64,000 nucleotides of DNA from Tetradesmus obliquus (lineage: Eukaryota; Chlorophyta; Chlorophyceae; Sphaeropleales; Scenedesmaceae), in assembly GCA_030272155.1 (NCBI GenBank), contig CP126199.1, forward strand, positions 4,328,501 through 4,392,500. The letters run 5' to 3'. Positions 34,960 through 50,314 of the stretch are shown here, one piece after another. Within the stretch, counting starts at the first letter, position 1. Each line of letters opens with the position of its first letter. The notes below the pieces were generated by a model, which did no database searches, had not been told where the DNA came from, and was given only the letters and a program-made list of their open reading frames with translations. The position numbers and the translations under genes were made by a program.

Positions 34960-37657
34960 TTGAGGGCTGACCCTGGGCAGCTGCTATGCTGGCTGCAAAC
35001 TGGCAGTGTGGCACATGGCATGTACGCGCAGACCTGTGCTTCATGCTGCAGCTGCCGCATGGTGTACACTGGTCCAGCAGCAGTATGTGCAAGGTGTTGC
35101 TGCTGATACCCATTCGCATCAGCTTAGTCAAGGGCTGTGCAGGACCGCCGCCAGCAGCGCGCCATGACCATGATAGGCCAAGCTTTTCTGTTGTAGCGCG
35201 TGCGGAGACAACTGTTGTGGCCGCCAGCGCGTTGCCGTGTTGCCATGTTGCCAGCCTGGCCAAAAGTTACTATTTTTCGCACATCGGATGTACAATGGCT
35301 GTGTGAGCAGTGATTTATGCATGGCCGGATGAGAGCGTGTTATATCCCTGCAATGTGGTGATGCAGCGCGGCCTGCTGAATCAGCTGCCATTGCAAAGTG
35401 GGCAGCTGTCACAGAGCAATGCTTACGCATGAATGAGAGGCTGCTTCGATGTACTTGGCTGTTGCTGCAATGCTGTGTATCTTACATGTATATGCTGTGT
35501 ACACAATAGGACGCTGCGTGGCTGAGTCCCTCCTGGTCCTCTCTGAGTAGTGATGAGTGTGGGTGCTGAACAGCGCATCTGACAGTGAGAGGGTATGGGA
35601 GTGACTTGTAGTGTGTAGTTTGAGTCAAAGGGTGTAAACATTTGGCTGATATATGACACAAACCATACAATGGTTGTGTGGCATATGAGATGTGTGCTGT
35701 GCTCATCACGCGGGCATACAAGGCCATTTTGTACACACAACACTGGCAGGTGTACGTGTTGAGTGAATGAGTGTGTTTGGACAAGCTCCTGTACACCCAC
35801 ACAAGGGATCACTGATGCTTTCCTCGGGTGCCTGCAGGCTGGAGGTTCTAGCAGCTTTGCCAAGCTCAGGGCCTGGCTCAGCAGTGCTGATGCTTGTAAT
35901 GAATGCAATTCGGCAACTTTCCTTATATAGTGCTGCCAGGTGGCAGCACTGTAGGGCTGTGAGTTGTGCTGCCAGCAACTGGCAGTGTATTTTTGTGGCA
36001 CAGCAACTGGCAGTGTATTTTTTGCCGCTTGCAGCGTCCAGGCGCGTGCGGCAGGCCGTCCCCATGGCGCGTCACACGGTGACCGTGTGACGGTCAGCTG
36101 CATTTATAGCTACTTCTTGGGTCTCAGGTGACCAATCAAGCTGTAATCCTGCTCAGGTTACCAATCAAGCTGTAATCAGCAGCAGCACAGCTTGTTTGCC
36201 CCAGACAATCTCCACAAAATGGCCGGTCACACTTATTACTACAGCTAGGGTTGAGCTCAACCTCGAGGTATGCGCACCACGGTGCGACACTCGGCACCTC
36301 AGACTCTGTTTCGGGAACACGGCAGCTACCTATCACAGGCAGCGCGCTGTGGGGTTTTGTGCAGTCACAAACAAGATGCCATGCAAGCCACTGCTACCAA
36401 ACGTGAAAGCAATTGCTGGCACCATACGCAGAGGCTGGCGGGTGAGCAATTGATCGGTCGCGGCGGATGCTGTCGATGCCGCACCGTTGCGGTGCTGCAG
36501 CAGCAGGGTGTGCGCCGCAAACCCGCCACACCTGAATACGGCCACAACATTCAGTGGGTACAACGGCCACAATGCCTGCAGCAATCAGCAGCGCCACATA
36601 TGCTGCCTGGGTTTACTAAACCTGCATAGTATGCTAGTGCCTGCAGGTGAAACAAATAAGTTGACTGCCCAATCATCAAGCAGCACCTGCTCAACTACTC
36701 TGTTGGCAGCAGTTGCCTGCACGACGAAAGCTACAACCACTTGACCCCAACAGCAACAAGCCTTGCTTCCTGGTGTGCAGCCAGTGAATGCCTTGCACCA
36801 GCAGGTGTGCAGTCCTGGGAGCAGCAAGCAACAACCCCAGGCGCCCCACACTCCTGGATAGAAGACGGCACACAGCAAAACAGCCACACAAACCTGCTGG
36901 CAATCCAGCACGGCATCCCTGGGAGCTGAAGAACCCCCTTTGAACAACCAGAACTTGTGCAGCAGCATCTTGCGTGTCCCAGCTGGCCACATGGGCCGCG
37001 GCAGCAGCGCGCACACGCACTGTGGTGCGACAGGCACATCCAGTGTGTCTGCAACACCGCAAGCCAGCATGCGGCATCATCCAACACAAGCCACACAGGT
37101 ACGTACGTCTGCTGCTTGAACCAGCTGCCTGCTGCAGCTGTTCATAATGCATGTGTGCGTACGACCACACATTCCCGACACGTGGACTGGCCAAATTGCA
37201 ACGCACCATCAAAAGTGGTCGAGGCCAAGCCAGGAAGCTGCATGCAGTGGGCAGTTGCCCACAACGTAACATGGACACAGCGGCCCTTTTGAACATCCTT
37301 GAATCATAATAGGCCAACTCAACAGCAGACCTGGCAAGATGCCGCCCCACAAGTAATGCTTGTGTACAAAAGCCGCTGAGAACTGCAGCTGCTGCAGCGC
37401 GGGAACGCAAACAACCTAGAAGGGTGCAGCAGCAACATCAACTTAAGGCGCCAGCAGTTGAAACTGCGCTGTCAGCAGTTGCAGGAAAGATACGCAGCAC
37501 CATGCTGTGCAACTGCGGCCGCTGCCGATGCTCCTGCTGTTGAAGCAAGCAACCAGGTGCTGCTGCTGTGCACCAGCGCTTGCGGTCAGCGCACAGCCAA
37601 GCCCCTGCTACCACTGCTGCAACGGCAGCGCGCCACGTGTAATACCATGCCAGCAGC
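34960..37657. other. Intergenic between convergent deaminase and carA genes
   Basis: No gene was recognised in 2.7 kb. Short direct repeats occur at 35975-36020 (caactggcagtgtattttt twice) and 36128-36178 (accaatcaagctgtaatc twice). The stretch holds the 3' UTRs of both neighbours. Confidence 0.5.
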
Positions 37658-40644
37658 CTATGCAGCAACTGGCGCCGAGACCTCTGCCTTCATCATGTCC
37701 ACAAACTGCTCAAAGCAGATGTCAGCATCATGCGGCCCTGGCGAGGCCTCTGGGTGGTACTGGATGGTCATAGCCTTCTTGGCGGGGTACAGCATGCCCG
37801 CGCATGTGCCGTCGTTGAGGTTGATGTGTGTGACCTCCACACCCTCTGGCAGTGTGTCAGGGTCAACCGCAAAGTTGTGGTTCTGCGCGCTGATCTCCAC
37901 ACGGCCTACAGTAGGGTGAGACAATCGCAAGGAAGACAGGAACACAGAGGCAACAGGGTGTCAGCTGCAGCATGTCAGGGTCGACTGCAAGGTTGTGGTC
38001 CACCGCAAAGTTGTGATTCTGCGCGCTGATCTCCACGCGGCCTGCAGGAGGGCAGGAGCAGGCACGCAAGCAGCGCGTTAGTTTTGCGCTTGAGAACACA
38101 CGACAGCCACTGCCGCGAAAGATGACTGTCTGTGCTTATGGCTGTTGCGACAACGCCAGGCAGACCGTGCAGCACCATACAGGCCGCCACGCTGCGAAGA
38201 TTGCAGGTGCAGGTGCAAGGGCGAAGCCGATCTCTGCAGAGCCAGGGCCATGAGCAAGTGTACAGCAAGTGTACTGCAGGCGCCCAACAGACGCACGCAT
38301 TGCAGCGCACCTGTGGGGTTGTAGCGGATGGGGTGGTTGCCACCGTGGTGCCCAAACTTGAGCTTGAAGGTCTTGCCCCCGAAGGCCTGGCCCAGGATCT
38401 GGTGGCCCATGCAGATGCCAAACACGGGCTTCTTGCCCAGGATGGCGCGCGCGTTGTCCACGGCATACGGGGCAGCAGAGGGGTCGCCCTGCGGGGAAAA
38501 TGAAACAGGCAGGCAGGCACGCTGGTAAAGCACAGCAGCCAAAGCACAAGGGCGCTGTCCACGGCGTAGGGGGCAGCAGAGGGGTCGCCCTGCGGGGATA
38601 GACGCAGACACAGCAGCCAGAGCATGTCGGTGCACCAGATACTGCACTCAGACGCTTACACGGCAGCAAAACGACTGACAGCAGCCACTGCAGAAGGTGC
38701 TGGAACAGTCCAAGCCAGCCCTTGTTGGTGCAGGTTCCAGTTGACAGCCCCTGGCAGCCTGCTGGGGGACACAAGCAGCTGCTGAATGTGCAACTTATTG
38801 GGCCGTTGCTGACCAGATCCTCAAAGAGAGGTTGAGCTATACTATAATGTACTGATATTATGACTAGTCAAGCTACTGCTAGTACTGTGCATGCCACTCA
38901 CTGGGCCGTTGCTGAAGAAGACGCCGTCTGGGTTGAGTGCCAGCACCTTGTCTGCGGGGTAGTCTGCGGGCACCACCGTGATGGAGCAGCCAAAGCTGGC
39001 CAGGCGGCGCAGGATGTTGTGCTTGATGCCAAAGTCGTACGCGACAACCTGAGGCAGCAAGGCAGCAGCAGCAGCAGCATGCAGTGCGTCAGCAAGGGCA
39101 TTACAGTGCAGGGGGGCCGCGTTGTACGCGGAGACCCGAAGCCACGGCAGCAATGGTGCAGGCATGCAGTGAGGGTAGCAGCAGCAGCGTGTACAGTAAG
39201 TGTCAGCAAACATTCCAACATACTCATGCTGTGAGGAAAGTCCAGAGCACACGAAGCCAGCTGGCAAGCAGCAGCAGCGACGCAAGCGACAGATGCCATA
39301 ACATAAAAGTACCTACGCCATCTCCAGCACCACCAAGATGTGACAATCACAACACAGCTGACAGCCACTACCCATGCTCCCCGCTCCCCTGCTGCTCAGA
39401 CGTGCCCCTGCTGCTGCTGCTGCTGCTGTGTGCCTCACCTTGAAGGCCTTGCCGCCTGCTGCTGTCTTGGCTCCCTCGTTGAACTCCCACTCCTCCCCTG
39501 TGGGGTCCTTCCACTCGTATGGCTCCTTGCAGGACACCACACTCAGCAGGTCCTTGCCCACAATGGTCCAGTTCTTGGTCATGGCCACAAGCTCCTCATC
39601 AGTCTTGGAGGCATCTGCAGGGGCAGTGCAGGGAGAATCAGCGTTAGAGGTTTAGAAGCAAAAGTGAAAAGGCAGCGGGCACAACTGGCTGATGGTCCAG
39701 GTCTTGGTCATGGCCACCAGCTCCTCATCGCTCTTGGAGGCATCTGCAGCAGAGAGGAATGCAATGTGGTGCAAGGGTGGAGTAGGCGAAAGATGGGGCA
39801 GAGCTGGAGGATGTGCATGGCAGAGTGATGGGGCCACCAGCTACTCGCAGGCTTGGAGGCATCTGCGGCAAAACAGTGCAGGGTGATGAAAGGCAGCGGG
39901 CAACACTGGCTGATAGTCCAGGCCTTGGTCATGGCCACAAGCTCCTCATCAGTCTTGCAGGCGTCTGCGGGGACAGTGCAGGTTGAACCAGCGTTAGAGG
40001 TTTATAAGCAAAGAAAAGAGTGAAAAGGCAGCGGGCGCAACTGGCTGATGGTCCAGGGCTTGGTCGTGGCCACAAGCTCCTCATCGTTTCGAGGCATCTG
40101 CGGGGAACATGCAGTGCAAGGGGTGCAGGCAACATGAGTTCATCGCTGTTGGCCGAGGCGTCTGCAGAACATAGTGAATGGGATGCGATGCCAGGGTTCA
40201 AGTCGGCGCAACTGCCAGCTGCTTGTGTCATGTCTTTGGACAGCCGGCAACCGCTCGGACAACCTCTCCACATCAACCAACCAATCAAACACCGCATTTG
40301 CTGTTGCTCTGCTGCTGCCACAAGCCACATGCCGGGCCGCCGTCTGCATTACCGCTTGTCAACGCCATCTCAAGCTCAAGATCTGCAGCTGCTCTACGGC
40401 GCTTCCCTACACCTGATTGCAGCAGCCCACCTGTGCAAATGACGCCGTTGAGGCAGCCCGTCTCGCGCAGCACCTTGGTCAGCGCGCGCGTGTCCAGGTT
40501 GCACAGGCCCAGCACATTGTGCTTCTTGCAGTACTCATCCAGGCTCATCACGCTGCGGTAGTTGGACACCACGATGGATACATCACGCACGATGATGGCC
40601 CCCAGGTGGCACTTCTCAGACTCCTCATCATCTGGGGTTGTGAA

Positions 40645-40680
<36 letters not shown>

Positions 40681-41772
40681 GTTACACGTCGGTCGGGTCA
40701 GCAAACATGCAGTGGTGCGGCAACAGCAGTCAGAGACCATGCTGAGGGCCGCGAGGTGGTGGTTCTCAAATTCCTCGTCGTCTGCGTGTGTTGGGCAACG
40801 ATGCAGCGCATGACGGTCAGTGATGTGTGCAAGGAACGCGCCGTTTGAATAACTAGAGAGGCAGATGCCAGGAACGCATGCTGTCAGCGGCTGTCAGCAT
40901 GGCTGCAGCCCTGTTTGTGCGCACAGCAAGCTGTTGGATCTGCGTACAAGCACCCAAGCACATGCACCCTGCAGCATGCAGAAGGCGTGGCCATATCTGT
41001 GATTTAGTGAGCTAAGGACTTGTGCAAAGCAGAGCTGCACGGTGTGCTCTACTGTCGAGTGCCAGCAGTGCTGTTTGTTGCGCCTGCCATTACTCATCAG
41101 CTAGCCGCTGCTTGCAAACAAGCACACGGTTGACTGGGGTGGGACGCTGACACAGCGCTGCGTCTGCTGCTTGACTCAACCTGCTGCAAGACAGCATTGT
41201 AAGCCATCATGCACCGCTTTCCTCCTGCTGCAAGCACTACTATTGCTGCGCACAGCGCAAAGCACAAACCCCAACTGTCACGTGCTGCTGTCTGCCTGCC
41301 CCATCCTGCTGCAGCCTGTGCCCTGCGCACCGTCATTGATGCCCACGTTGCCGATGTGTGGGTGTGTGAAGCACACAAACTGGCCCTTGTAGCTTGGGTC
41401 CGTCATGATCTCCTGGTAGCCAGTGATGGAAGTGTTGAACACTACCTCACCAACTTCGGTGCCCGTAGCACCGAAAGCAGTGCCGTGCCAGACGCTGCCA
41501 TCCTCCAAAACAAGCCTCGCGTCCTTCTTCTTGAAAGGGTAGGCGGCAGCAGCGTGCGCGACCACTGCTGACCGGCGAGAGGGCTTCAGTGACGGGAGCT
41601 GCACGCTGAGGACACCTTGCCGGCTGCTGGCCTGCTGCAGAGCAGCCTGAGGAACATACTGGGTGGTAGCATGCCTATGAGCACAGATCGAGACCCGCGG
41701 GGCCGCGAGCTGCTGCTGCTGGTGGCAGCAGACACCCCCGAGAACCCTACTGTGCGCAGTGAAGGCTGCCAT
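37658..41772 (-). CDS. carA: Carbamoyl-phosphate synthase small subunit, plastid (463 aa)
   Basis: Exons in coding order: 41772-41331, 40631-40431, 39614-39439, 39048-38902, 38488-38311, 37905-37658; phases agree (1392 nt). The small subunit takes ammonia from glutamine and passes it to CarB for carbamoyl phosphate, feeding arginine and pyrimidine synthesis. Residues 1-70 are Ser/Ala/Arg-rich and acid-poor, as in a chloroplast transit peptide. The CarA domain follows ([35 protein letters not shown]). The class I amidotransferase triad is intact: Cys348 in FGICMGHQ, and His432 and Glu434 in QYHPE. I chose the ATG at 41772, which has A at -3 and G at +4; the frame is open upstream only to a TTG. 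Introns before exons 2, 3, 5 and 6 carry extra acceptor copies. Divergent from GDH. Confidence 0.94.
37969..38041 (-). repeat. Partial copy of carA exon 6 with acceptor
   Basis: In coding order the copy starts after CAG at 38041 and reads [15 protein letters not shown] like exon 6 (start 37905). It then repeats a short internal piece ([10 protein letters not shown]) and diverges. It sits in intron 5. Confidence 0.9.
38550..38589 (-). repeat. Partial copy of carA exon 5 with acceptor
   Basis: Forty bases coding [11 protein letters not shown]-like sequence follow a CCCCGCAG acceptor at 38589, 101 bases before the intact exon 5 start at 38488. The duplicated unit includes the end of the intron. 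Confidence 0.9.
39614..40161 (-). repeat. Six acceptor copies of carA exon 3
   Basis: CAG followed by the exon start (coding [14 protein letters not shown]) appears in coding order at 40161, 40097, 39964, 39862, 39743 and 39614. Only the last continues into the full exon. Copies keep the acceptor and 20-60 exon bases with substitutions, then diverge. The copy at 39743 is in frame in spacing (129 bases) but meets a stop in the spacer. Confidence 0.92.
40747..40781 (-). repeat. Diverged copy of carA exon 2 start
   Basis: After ACGCAG at 40781 the reading [12 protein letters not shown] parallels the exon 2 start [12 protein letters not shown] (exon start 40631). The copy is more diverged than those at exons 3, 5 and 6. 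Confidence 0.65.
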
Positions 41773-43103
41773 GTTCACAGCCGGTGACAAACGAACCAAA
41801 GGTCACTAAGCACGATGCAGCAGGCGTCCAGGTGTAGCCAGAGCCAGCACGCTGACATGCGGTCTGGGGTTCTGCTGGTAGTCACGTGGGCACGCTGTTT
41901 CTCATGGCGATGCCGTTTGCCGTTCACTGGATGCTCGTCTCCGGGATTATTTAGTTCCTTATTTGTGTGGTTAGGGTCGGTTGCTGGGAAACCGCTTCAC
42001 CAGCATCCGGATCAGCAGCACACTGCGCCGTGTCTGCTTTTCGGCGCGGCTGGGCTATCAGTGAGCTGTTGAAACGCGAATGTAACAAATTGATTATGTT
42101 GGATGACTCAGCATGTGTCGTTCAGGTCTTGTATCCGTGTGCTGACAATAGGCTGCTGAGACTCCATCCAAAATGGCCAGTGCCCATTTGCATCTGCGGC
42201 AGGTGCACTGGTATGGCACACAAGAACATGCATAGGTGTGCCACATCACATGTTCTTCTTTGCTGCTGAATGCGTCCACCATGAACAAGTGCTTCATGCC
42301 ATGGCTCAGTGAGCCCAGCGCAGCATCATGCTGTCTCAGGCTCGGCGCCTGGTTAATGCCAACTAGGTGCTTCCCTGCACACAATTGCATGCAAAATCAG
42401 ACCATGCGAGCAATGTAGGGGTTTTAGCGGTAACTTCTGCAGCATTGCAGCGTGTGTTTGGAGCACACCACTACAAGCAGAAGTGCAAGCCTGATGGGAC
42501 ACGGGGGGGGCATGGACAGCTGGGGACGCCTCACCCAGGCCCTTGGGCGCATTATGTACTTGTTACAGTACTTCGTGACAATACGGTGGTGCAACGTGCT
42601 GGTGCAAAGACTGCACCTCTAGCTAAGCAACGTTGCCCATGTGCTGATCTGAGCTGCAGGGGCAGCAGATGACTAGGTCAATAGCTCGTGCAGCACTGTC
42701 CTCCTGTCGGAACCAGACCATAAGCACTTCAACAACAGAAGTAACTTATGTCCGGCGCCTTGCTGATGAGCGGTGGCGCAGTGGCGTGCTGTCGGGGATG
42801 TGTTGCACCTCCGAAGCAGTCAACAGTGCGAGTCACCTGTGCTATGCTTGCTAGTGGGCTGGCAAGCGTTCACAAACCTAAAATATAATAGGTTATGCAT
42901 GATCAGGCATTCTGCATCGCCGGAGCAGCAAGAATGACAAGCTGGGGTTCTCTCGGAAGACCTAGGCGACACGGCGGCATAAAGCAGCCCATGCACAGCT
43001 CGAGCCGGCAACCGATTTCCGTTTTCCACGTTCACTGGTTACAAACAAGGTATTTCAGAACCGATCAGGCAGTTTCCTGTGTGCAAAAGCCGGTGAAGTC
43101 AGC
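41773..43103. promoter_or_regulatory. Shared divergent upstream region, carA (-) and GDH (+)
   Basis: This 1.33-kb stretch separates the start codons of two divergent nitrogen-metabolism genes and must hold both promoters. An AT-rich aaatataata at 42881-42890, about 215 bases before the GDH start, is a possible TATA element. A G-run (eight G) occurs at about 42503-42510. No RNA gene or third gene was recognised. Confidence 0.45.
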
Positions 43104-46891
<3,788 letters not shown>

Positions 46892-49800
46892 GCAGCTGCT
46901 TGTAAGCAGCCGTGCTGAGGCTGTGCTTGTTCAGAGCTGCTGTTGTTGACCAGCGACAGGCGAGCTGCGCACGGCTGTCTGCAAGGAGAGTCATGCTGCA
47001 CGTGGATTACTGTGGCAGGAGCTGGATGCAGGGCTGGCAGAGGCCACAGGTGGCTTGTGTGGCTGCAGCAGCGAGGCAAGTTGTGTGCAGCTGCTGCATG
47101 GATGTTGCAGCGCAGCTGGCGTGCTCTGGATGAATGATTGGGATGGGCAGAGGCGGGGAAGTGGCTTGTGTGGGCTGCTGTATGCGGCAGAAGGAAGAGC
47201 CAGGTGCAAAGTGGAGAAACAGGTGTTGCAGTGCGGCGCCTTCTAAGTTGACTAGCATCGTTCTGATATTCTTGGATTGGTTGTGATGGTGGGCAGTGAA
47301 GTTTGCCAGCCTGATTGCAAGGAGGTACTTTGAGTTGTGGGGTTTGGCAAATGGCCAGGGCGTGTACTGCCCTGCATGCCGTGCTGATCGCTTGGTGTGC
47401 ATGCACCACATGCGCAAGCAGGCTTGGCAACCGTGGGTGTTGCGAGTGCCCCCACGCATGCTCTGCACGTGTTTATTATCGTATTTAGGTGAAAGTCATT
47501 ACATTACATCACATGTGCCGGCGCTGGCTTGCAAGCCGTATGTCATGCCTGACCTTGTGCTTGCCCAACACTTGTACTGTAGCTGTTTGCAGGATGGTAT
47601 GCAGGGGGCGGCCATGGTTGGGTGTGGCTACGGCTTGCGAGTAGCTGCTTTGCTGTAAAAACAAAAAAAATTTGCTATGGTCTGCTGTTGTGTTGTCGTA
47701 ACCAAAAGCACATGTTGCGTTGGCGCTCGCTCGTGTGGATAGCGCTTTGCCAGTGGGAAGGCAACTGCTGTGATGTGTGGTTGCATCTGGTGTGTGTTTC
47801 CAGGCACACACGTGTGCATCCGCAACTTGGGGCCTGCACTCTGATGTTGTTGTATGCTTAAATATGTTGTGCGTTGTATACTTAAAGATGTTGTGGGTTG
47901 TAGCATGGATGCGCACAGGCGACGGCAGCTGCCGTGGCACAGCTGCTGTTGGATGTACAACACATTCGATACTAAATTTCACGCCTGGTCTGTTTGCTTG
48001 GGCTGGTGCAACTTGGGTATTGTGTGTGTCTGTGTCATGATGGCACTGCAGTTGTGTCGCAGGTTGTCACGCTGTCCTGCTGCCTCCTTTGCTGGTGTGT
48101 GGGGTGGGTGTTGTGGCCCCTGACACCATGTGTAATGTAGCAGGCCCCGACCAAGATGAGGTCAGCCTGCGACCATTTGCTGTAAGGTGTCCTGTCCGCA
48201 TAGCAGTTGCAGTGCTTGGCCGCTTGGCCATTGCAGCACAACAGCTTGCAGGCATATGTTGCTGAAGTTCTTGTTTCTGCGCTCTCAGGCACAGGCGTGT
48301 GCAAGAGTGCTGTGTTTCCCTGCCATGGGTTACCCACCTGGCACAGCTGTGTGCAGGTTGCATGCTATGGCTGCTTGCAGGAAATGTACCTGTTGCTTGG
48401 TGTGGCTTGAAGCATGCCATCCTGTGCACTAGTTGTCCGGCCTTGGGCCGTTTGTTGATGTGTAATGAGGTGTGCTGTGCACTCCATTTGCAGCCACCTC
48501 TGTTGTTCGCCATGTGGGCAACATGTGTCATACATGCACAAACTGTACTGTGCTTGAGTTGTTGAACCCTCCATCAGGTGTATGTATTTCACTGAGCTGC
48601 AGAACCGTTTTGGGCAGCTGGTCGTGCAGCAACAAAAGTTGCACATGACTGCTGCTGTTCCTGCTTTGCTGCAGTACTATCTGCTGCGGGTGGTGGTGGT
48701 GTGTATGCGGCATTTGCTTCTTTTCCCCCTAGTACTGGCTGCTGTGCGGTGTGGCCACGAGCTACTGCTCTTGTGATGCTCACAGGCGTGTGCAGTGGCG
48801 GCACCATGCAGCACGCCGGTAGTTTTTCAACCTGCAGAAGCAAACAAAACAAAACAAATTGTAGTAGGAAGAAGTGGTGGCCTCTGCATTGTGCAGGAAG
48901 TGAGCTTGTGATGTGGTGCATGGCAGCAGCAGCAATGGCTGTGAAGTAAGCTTTCAGAGTTGGCAAGCACAGTGGGCTTCCTCTGTGCTTGTGAGCTGTG
49001 ACGGCTGGTGCCACAGTGTGTGATCGGATGCCAGCGTACTGGTTGCAGTGGCTGGCTGGTTGGTGTGGATGCAGCCGTGCATGGTGTGCAGCGTGTGTGC
49101 TGTGTTGCCAGCTGGCTGGAAAGAGGAGGTGGAGATGAGTCGGGATTTGTCAGGTGCTTGCAGGAAACTGCCCTGACGAGGACATTATGTCTGCAGGAGA
49201 GTCTTGCAGGCTACGTCACATGCCGGTTTGGGTGAGGTGGAACTGTGCACACGCCTAGGTGCATGTGCTCGTGCAAATGCATGCTGCATTGTCTCCTTCA
49301 GCGCCTTGTGCAGCAGGCCAGTGTTGCGTCACAGTTGCTGTTTGCATGGCACTGTGTGTGGTATACCTGAGCTCAGGTATTGCAGTGTAACAGGCCCTGA
49401 CCCAAACTGTCATTACCCAAAGGACATAGCACTTCATGCACGTACATGAGATGAATTGTCCACAGCTGAACACCTCGCATGCAAGTGCTGCGCGCATCCA
49501 TTGGTTGGCGACACACACACCTGACCAGACTGGCTGAACGACTGACCGACCCCCACTGGGGGTCCCCCCTTGAAGAGGGGTATACCATGTGCACACACAG
49601 GCCTCGAGTGGCCGGCTAGCTGCATGCTTGCACAATCAAGGGGGGAAGTACACAACATATCTGCTCAAGTGAGCAGTGTGTGGAACCTTGTGCTGTAATA
49701 CACTACACAGCGTCAATAAAGCAACATGAATATGAGTGTGTTGTACAAAGGGCGTGCAGAGCCACCTTGCAGCCTGGTTGTTGTACATGAAACCTGAAGA

Positions 49801-50314
49801 AATCTGGAAGTGCACCGAAGCACTGAAGCACTCCCAAAGCCAACCAAACAGTACTAGTGGCTGGATCACGAGGGACAACAAAGTCAACATGATGAAGGAC
49901 ATTGCGCAACATGATGAGCATGTGCTAGCAGGCATGGCCTGCTGCAGTACAACCTGGGTAGATGCATTTTCAGCAGATGAAACCTGAAACCTGGACAACT
50001 TGAAAAAAAAACCTGGTAACATATGAAAAACCTGGACAATGCGCTGTGAGTGCAATACTGCCCATCCTTGGTATGGGAAGCTGCTCTTGTGCCGCGCCAA
50101 AGTGTATGGGTACTTCATATTAGAAGAGGTGGACAGCACGTACACAGGCGCGTTCAAGTGAACAGCAACACCAGCTGCCACCTGCCTGCTGAGATTCTCC
50201 CAAAGTCCACAACAGAGTTGGATTCATCCGCAGCTGCTGCACACTGCAGCTCTACTGCTTGCTGCACAGGGCATGCTGTGCACAAACAACACGCTCTGCA
50301 GCTCAAAAGCCCAC
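46892..50314. other. Intergenic between convergent GDH and F-box/LRR genes
   Basis: No gene was recognised in 3.4 kb. It holds the 3' UTRs of both neighbours. TGTAA elements occur at about 46887 (overlapping the GDH stop), 46903, 48131 and 48459. A perfect hairpin lies at 49548-49564. Confidence 0.5.
49548..49564. other. Perfect 7-bp GC hairpin
   Basis: Gaccccc and gggggtc pair around a three-base loop, followed by a second weaker C-run/G-run pair (to about 49580). Its position between two convergent genes would suit a transcript-end or cleavage structure, but no function is shown. Confidence 0.5.

Noticed and set aside
41773-41799. Upstream extension of CarA to 41799
   Set aside because: The codon there is TTG; the ATG at 41772 has a good context and gives a normal transit peptide.
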